Below, one piece after another: positions 59,250 to 64,000 of a stretch of DNA of 64,000 bases; position 1 is the stretch's first letter; every line of letters starts with the position of its first letter. The stretch spans positions 283,501 through 347,500 of the forward strand of contig JAJFZO010000659.1 in NCBI GenBank assembly GCA_021397835.1, given 5' to 3'. Position numbers and translations under genes: made by a program. Below the pieces are notes generated by a model that saw nothing but the letters and a program-made list of their open reading frames with translations, had not been told where the DNA came from and did no database searches. Source of the DNA: Moringa oleifera. Taxonomy: Eukaryota > Streptophyta > Magnoliopsida > Brassicales > Moringaceae.

Positions 59250-59950
59250 TTTTATCATTCTATGACATTATTTAATTAATTTTTTACATATTAATTAAAA
59301 ATATTCATTTAATTAATTATCTCATTAACAATTTAATTATAAATTAAAAATAATTAGCTATTAATTAATTAATTAATCTACTTCATAAAAATCTAATTAA
59401 TTATATAGAATCTACTTAATTACTTAACATCTACTTAATTAATTATTTATCTAATTAATATTCACTTAATATCTAATTGACATTGAACTCCCTTCTAATT
59501 AACTAAGAAACATCTAATTAATTAATTATCTAACTAATACCTTACTATAAACTCAAATTAGTTGGTCAGTAACCAATAATAAACTAATATATAATTAACT
59601 AAGACACATCTAATTATTTTTTTCCTAAACATCTATCTAACATATAATTAATTATTTGAAATCTAATTAATTCTTTAACATCTATTTAATTATTTAGGAT
59701 CTACTTAATTAATTCATTTCTAATTATCATGTAAATAACATTTATTTGGCATCTATTAATAATTTATCTAATTAACATTAATTAATCTAATTCACATCTA
59801 ATTAATTAAAAAATCTCTAATTAATTAATTATCAAATTAGATCAAATTAATTAGTTTCAAACTAATTAATTAGCATATAATTTATTGATTTATAACTAAA
59901 TATCTAATTATATCTAATTACTTAATTAGCTTCTAATTAATATACCCATA
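59250..59950. repeat. ATCTAATTAATT-type AT-rich array
   Basis: Dense ATCTAATTAATTAACATCTA units over 700 bases, the inverse orientation of the array at 43,640. It lies just inside the supposed end region of the large CACTA element. Confidence 0.7.
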
Positions 59951-60239
59951 CGTACGTAACAAAACCTGAAAAACTCATGCAAACATTGAATATTAATATA
60001 CCTATATAACTATATACACATTGAAAATTCAAATACCTATATATCAATATATCAATATACCCATTGAAAATTAACATATCCATATGAATCTTAACATACC
60101 TATATACACGGTACACATTAAACATTAAACATTAAAGTACTCCTACATATGTTACCCACACAAGGATTAATATACTTATATACAAATCAAAGATTACAAT
60201 ACCAAATATCCCATAGACTAAACTTTTCATAAACAATAT

Positions 60240-60600
60240 ACATGTACATCTCTCTTCATTCACATCTCTCTTCAAGCACATCTTTCCTCGTTCCACTAAA
60301 ACATTTGAGTCTCAAAAAATGGGAGGAAGATTCACATGTTTATCATGCAAGGAGGAAGAAATCTTTAAAATGGGTGAGGATATACCCAACTATGTGGCTG
60401 GTGAATGGATTAATCGAGGAGGACAAACCAAAGACCATCTTACTTCATTAAAAGTTGATCGAAAAAGAGAACTAGCCAGCGATGAAGAAGCACACTGGTA
60501 GGAGATGAAGAAGCACATAGACTAGAGGACAATGGTGCGGTGGGATGAAAGAAAACAATTGCTAGAGAAAATAGATCTCAAACCCAGATTTTGATACCTA
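60240..60600 (+). other. Short open stretch of unknown nature
   Basis: An ATG at 60,319 opens 60 codons (MGGRFTCLSCKEEEIFKMGE onward) ending at 60,501; another frame at 60,242 overlaps it. Neither belongs to a family that I know. It lies between the AT-rich array and subterminal repeats on the strand opposite the transposase, so a chance frame or an old exon are equally possible. Confidence 0.2.
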
Positions 60601-60639
60601 AATTTAGGTATTGGGATCCTTATATGTGAAAACTTTCTC

Positions 60640-61466
60640 ATCGATATATTCTTGAATTGATGAGAAAGAGAGGTTGCCATGTTGGTTCAAAATAAAACTG
60701 ACATGAAATTGTATAAACTTGACATCGGTTTTATTATGAACCGACATCAAAGAACAAATTTCACATCGATTCTTAAAACCGACATGAATTTCCTTCATTC
60801 TAACAAAGGTTCATAATAGAAGCGACGTTAAAAAGTATCATTTCACAAGGTTTGATTATGAACTGACAATAACATTAATGCAAATGTAATGTTTGATGGC
60901 CTTCTCTGCTTTTATATTTGATCAATTCTTGAACTACATTTATGGGTGTTAATGGTGCTTAGGTTCATCATTCATGGTAGATTAGAAGCTAATACCTAAT
61001 GCATGAAATTGGCATGGTAGATAACTTAAGAGCATTTTCTTATTCATTCTCTTGATGTTCTTTAAGTTTCTAGTGTTCATGAATCCCATTACAAAACTTT
61101 TGGTGTTCTTTAAGATTCTAGTGTTCATGAATCCTATTACAAACTTTTGGTGTTATTTTTCAACTACATGTGAGTGAACCGACTTTAACAACTTGAATTG
61201 AGTTAATTTTAACATCAGTTTACTTATGAACGGATGTTGAAAACTTTAATTTCACGTCAATTTTAAGACTCGACATGAAATGTATGTGTTTTAACATTGG
61301 TTTATGGAAATCATTGTTAAATATTCCAAATTAATTCTTTCAATGTTGGTTTTGTTGTTGAACCATCATCTAATCATTTTGATCCATAATTAATCTATTT
61401 TTAATGACATCTTTTGTTTAAACTATCATATGTTAAGTATCATTAAAAATCAGTTTTGTCATAATG
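60640..61466. repeat. CACTA-type subterminal repeats (ACATCGGTTTATTATGAACC type)
   Basis: Inverted units such as GACATCGGTTTTATTATGAA and GAACCGACATCAAAGAAC repeat at 60,700-60,860. Further diverged ones (TTTAACATCAGTTTACTTAT, CAATGTTGGTTTTGTTGTTG) lie at 61,180-61,370, and a final pair around TTAATGACATCTTTTGTTTA lies close to the end at 61,466. The middle (60,900-61,180) holds a 48-base duplication. Confidence 0.55.
61056..61151. repeat. Two tandem copies, period 48
   Basis: TGTTCTTTAAGTTTCTAGTG at 61,056 recurs as TGTTCTTTAAGATTCTAGTG at 61,104. Both continue TTCATGAATCC and ATTACAAA. Confidence 0.9.
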
Positions 61467-64000
61467 ATGGGATTTATTAATACCTTTGCTTTATTTCAAT
61501 CATATGAAATTAAAAATAATTGATTTCATTAAGTTAACATGTTTTGATAATTAACCTTATTATTACCTTATAAAATTATAATGTATTAATCAAGAGTTAT
61601 TGCTATCTTTTTGATAATTTAAATCAATTGACCTTTTGACACGTTGTTGACCTTATTATCACCTTCTGTTCTTGCTTTTGTTAAGATATTGAAAGATTAA
61701 ATTTTATTGAATTTTCTTTTTAAACAATGATCTTATTATTGCCTTTCCTATGCATCAAACTTTGAAAACGATTGCTTCTGTCGACTTTAGTATCATTATT
61801 ATTTTAATTTACACAACCTCTGTTTAGCTCTCTTTCAAAAGATTTTCTTGAATACCCATAGGCCTTATTAATACCTTTTCTCTACTCAATCATTTGAACC
61901 TAAAAAAAATTAGATTCCATCAAGTTTATTGTTTCGGATAATTGACCCTATTATTGCTTTTTAGAAGTATAGTACAATGATAAATGGTTACTATTTATTG
62001 TAAAATGCAATTCAATTGACATGATAATATTTATTGAGCTTATTATCACCTTTATTTGTATTTTCTTCAGATAATGGAAGAATAGATTTATTAGCTATTT
62101 TTTGAAAAATTGACCTTATGATTGCCTTCCGTTTACATCAAATTTTTAAAATGATTACTTTCTATCTACTTTATTATCACTAATTTTAATTTATATAGGA
62201 AGATCACCTTTTATTCACAATTATTAAATAGATATTTTTAATTGCTAATGGGCTTCATTACTGCCTATAATTTTCTATTTCTAGTTGATCTAATTACATT
62301 AAATCGACATTACTATTAACTTTTATTTGCAAATTTATAAGATAATTAAAGATTAAATTTTATTAACTATTGCTTTTGGAATATTGACCTTCTTATTACC
62401 TTCAATTTACATCAAATTTTAAAAATGATTACCTTCTACCTATTTATTATTATTATTCATATTTACACTAATAAATCATCTTCCTTTAACTATCATTAAA
62501 AAAACTAATTTTTTTGAATGCCCAAGGGCTTTATTAATATTTTGCTCTAATTTAGTCATTAAAAATGAAGAAAAAGATTTAATTCAATCAATATTTTTTG
62601 ATAATTAACCTTATTATGACCTTATAGAATTATAATGTACCAATCAAGAATTATTAATTCAATTTAATTGACTTTATCCCATCATATTGACCTTATTACT
62701 ACTTTTTGTTTGTGCTTTTTTAAGATATTGTAAAATTAAATTTTATTAACTATTCTTTTTAAAAAATTGACCTTATAGAAGTTTAATGTAACAATAAAGT
62801 CATGTTATTTCTTTTATCAGTTGATCTAATGATGTTATATTGACATTAATATTACCTTTTATTTGCAATTTTATAAGATAATTAAGGAATGAATTTTATT
62901 AACTATTTTTTAGAACATTGACCTTATTATTGTCTTTGATTTAAATAAAAATTTTTAAATGATTACCTTTTACCTACTATGTTATTATTATTTTAATTTA
63001 AATAAGGAAATCATCTATTTTTAACTATCATTAAAAAAAAAACTTTTTTGAATCCCTATAGGGTTTATTAATACCTTTGCTCTATTTAAGTCATCTAAAA
63101 TGAGAAAAAAAGTTAACCTTGTTATTACCTTAAAAACATAATTTTAAGTCAACATTTTTTGATAATTAATCTTATTATTACCTTATAAAATTATAATCTA
63201 TTAATCAAGAGTTATTATTGTTTTTTTTATAATTTAAATCAATTGACCTTATGGCAGCTTGTTGACCTCATTAATACCTTTAGTTTGTGTGTTTTTTTTA
63301 AAAGATATTGGAAGGTTAAATTTTATGACCATTTTTTAGAACAATGACCTTGTTATTAACATCCTTTTGCATCAAACTTTGAAAATGATTACCTTTCACT
63401 TACTTTAGTATGATTATTGTTCTAATTTACACAACCTTTCTTTAGCTATCATTCAAGAAATGCCTTATTAATGCCTTTTCTATTATTACTTTATAGAAGT
63501 ATAATGTAATGATAAAGAGTTACTATTTATTGTAAAATTTAATTCAATTGACCTTATGACATTCTATCGAACTTATTATCACCTTTTGTTTGTATTTTGT
63601 TCAAATAATGAAAGATTAAATTTATTTAACTATTTTATAGAAAATTAACCTTATTTTTGCCTTCAATTTACATCAAATTTTAAAACTTTACTTTCTATTT
63701 ACATCGTTATCATCAAAATTTTAATTTATACAAGAAAAACACATTTTGTTAGCCATCATTAAATTGATATTTTTGATTGCCAGATGGGCTTTATTACTAC
63801 CTCTTCTTATTTTTTAATTAATCTAATCACATATATTGACATTATTATTACCTTTTATTTAAAATTTTATAAGGTACTTGAAGATAAATTTTATTGTCTA
63901 TTTCTTTTGGAACATTGACCTTATAATATACCTTCGATTTATGTCAAATTTTAAAAATGGTTACCTTTTATCTACTTTATTATTATTATTTTAATTTAGA
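61467..64000. repeat. Divergent satellite-like tandem array running off the right edge
   Basis: The words TTGACCTTATTATTACCTT and close variants recur throughout. They are set in longer units of roughly 270-400 bases that begin with GGGCTTTATTAATACCTTT (near 61,468, 61,861, 62,252, 62,527, 63,061, 63,459 and 63,783). Within each unit the same sub-words come in the same order: TAATCAAGAGTTATT, AGATTAAATTTTATTAACTA, CATCAAATTTTAAAAATGAT, CTACTTTATTATTATTATTT. The array begins exactly where the large CACTA element seems to end. No coding sequence is present. Confidence 0.75.

Larger units (their letters stand above)
43400..61466 (-). mobile_element. Large decayed CACTA element with TNP2 transposase and Transposase_24 gene
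   Basis: On the minus strand the order is: putative terminus at 61,466, subterminal repeats (60,600-61,466), AT-rich array and tandem repeats (57.9-59.9 kb), TNP2-type transposase (55.0-51.6 kb), Transposase_24 gene (51.4-44.4 kb), AT-rich array. This is the standard two-gene CACTA plan. The end at 61,466 reads CATTATGACAAAACTG in reverse complement, close to CACTATAACAAAAAAA at 49,106. The left limit is not identified and 43,400 is only a working value; the distance from 55 to 61.5 kb is long for a 5' region, so the right limit is also tentative. A younger CACTA element interrupts it at 44,734. Confidence 0.5.

Overview
The window looks like intergenic, repeat-rich DNA from a flowering plant, probably a eudicot. 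It is very AT-rich. It holds one intact-looking gene with a plant-type intron. Nearly everything else is decayed plant transposable elements: Ty3/gypsy of the Tat/Ogre lineage, a scrap of Ty1/copia, several CACTA (En/Spm) DNA transposons and one hAT-like MITE. No bacterial, plastid gene or tRNA/rRNA signal was recognised.

Layout. 1-10,783: Ty3/gypsy material on the + strand, in the order integrase end, LTR, leader, gag, protease, reverse transcriptase; it is cut off inside RNase H. 10,784-12,191: right-hand part of a CACTA element. 12,192-18,388: unrecognised sequence plus a second, badly decayed integrase (16.2-17.0 kb). 18,389-20,640: truncated CACTA element containing an 876-base foreign insertion. 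20,641-24,900: another integrase end plus a long LTR with striking internal arrays. 24,900-27,500: mostly unrecognised. 27,504-28,987: RTM2-like small heat-shock-domain gene with a C-terminal membrane anchor, the only likely functional gene. 30,536-33,694: degenerate CACTA-like element with a Ulp1-protease remnant. 34,910-37,981: well delimited CACTA element (TSD AAT) carrying a Transposase_24 remnant and a captured retroelement RNase H fragment. 39,115-39,470: copia RNase H tail. 39,528-42,895: CACTA-like element with a hAT-like MITE nested in it. About 43,400-61,466: large decayed CACTA element on the minus strand, with TNP2 transposase and a Transposase_24 gene. A second CACTA element (44,734-49,106, TSD ACA) sits inside its Transposase_24 reading frame and brings a Ulp1 remnant and a Pro/Gln-rich fragment. 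61,467-64,000: divergent tandem repeats running off the right edge.

How it fits together. The transposons are nested and related. Elements at 18.4, 30.5 and 44.7 kb belong to one Ulp1-associated CACTA family; those at 10.8-12.2 and 34.9 kb share another terminal family; 39.5 kb (and perhaps 34.0 kb) is a third. No coding region in them is open over its full length, so any movement would need proteins from elsewhere. I found no clearly new biological system. The best leads are the Ulp1-bearing CACTA family with captured sequences, the arrays inside the two LTRs, and the two unexplained tandem-repeat blocks at the right.
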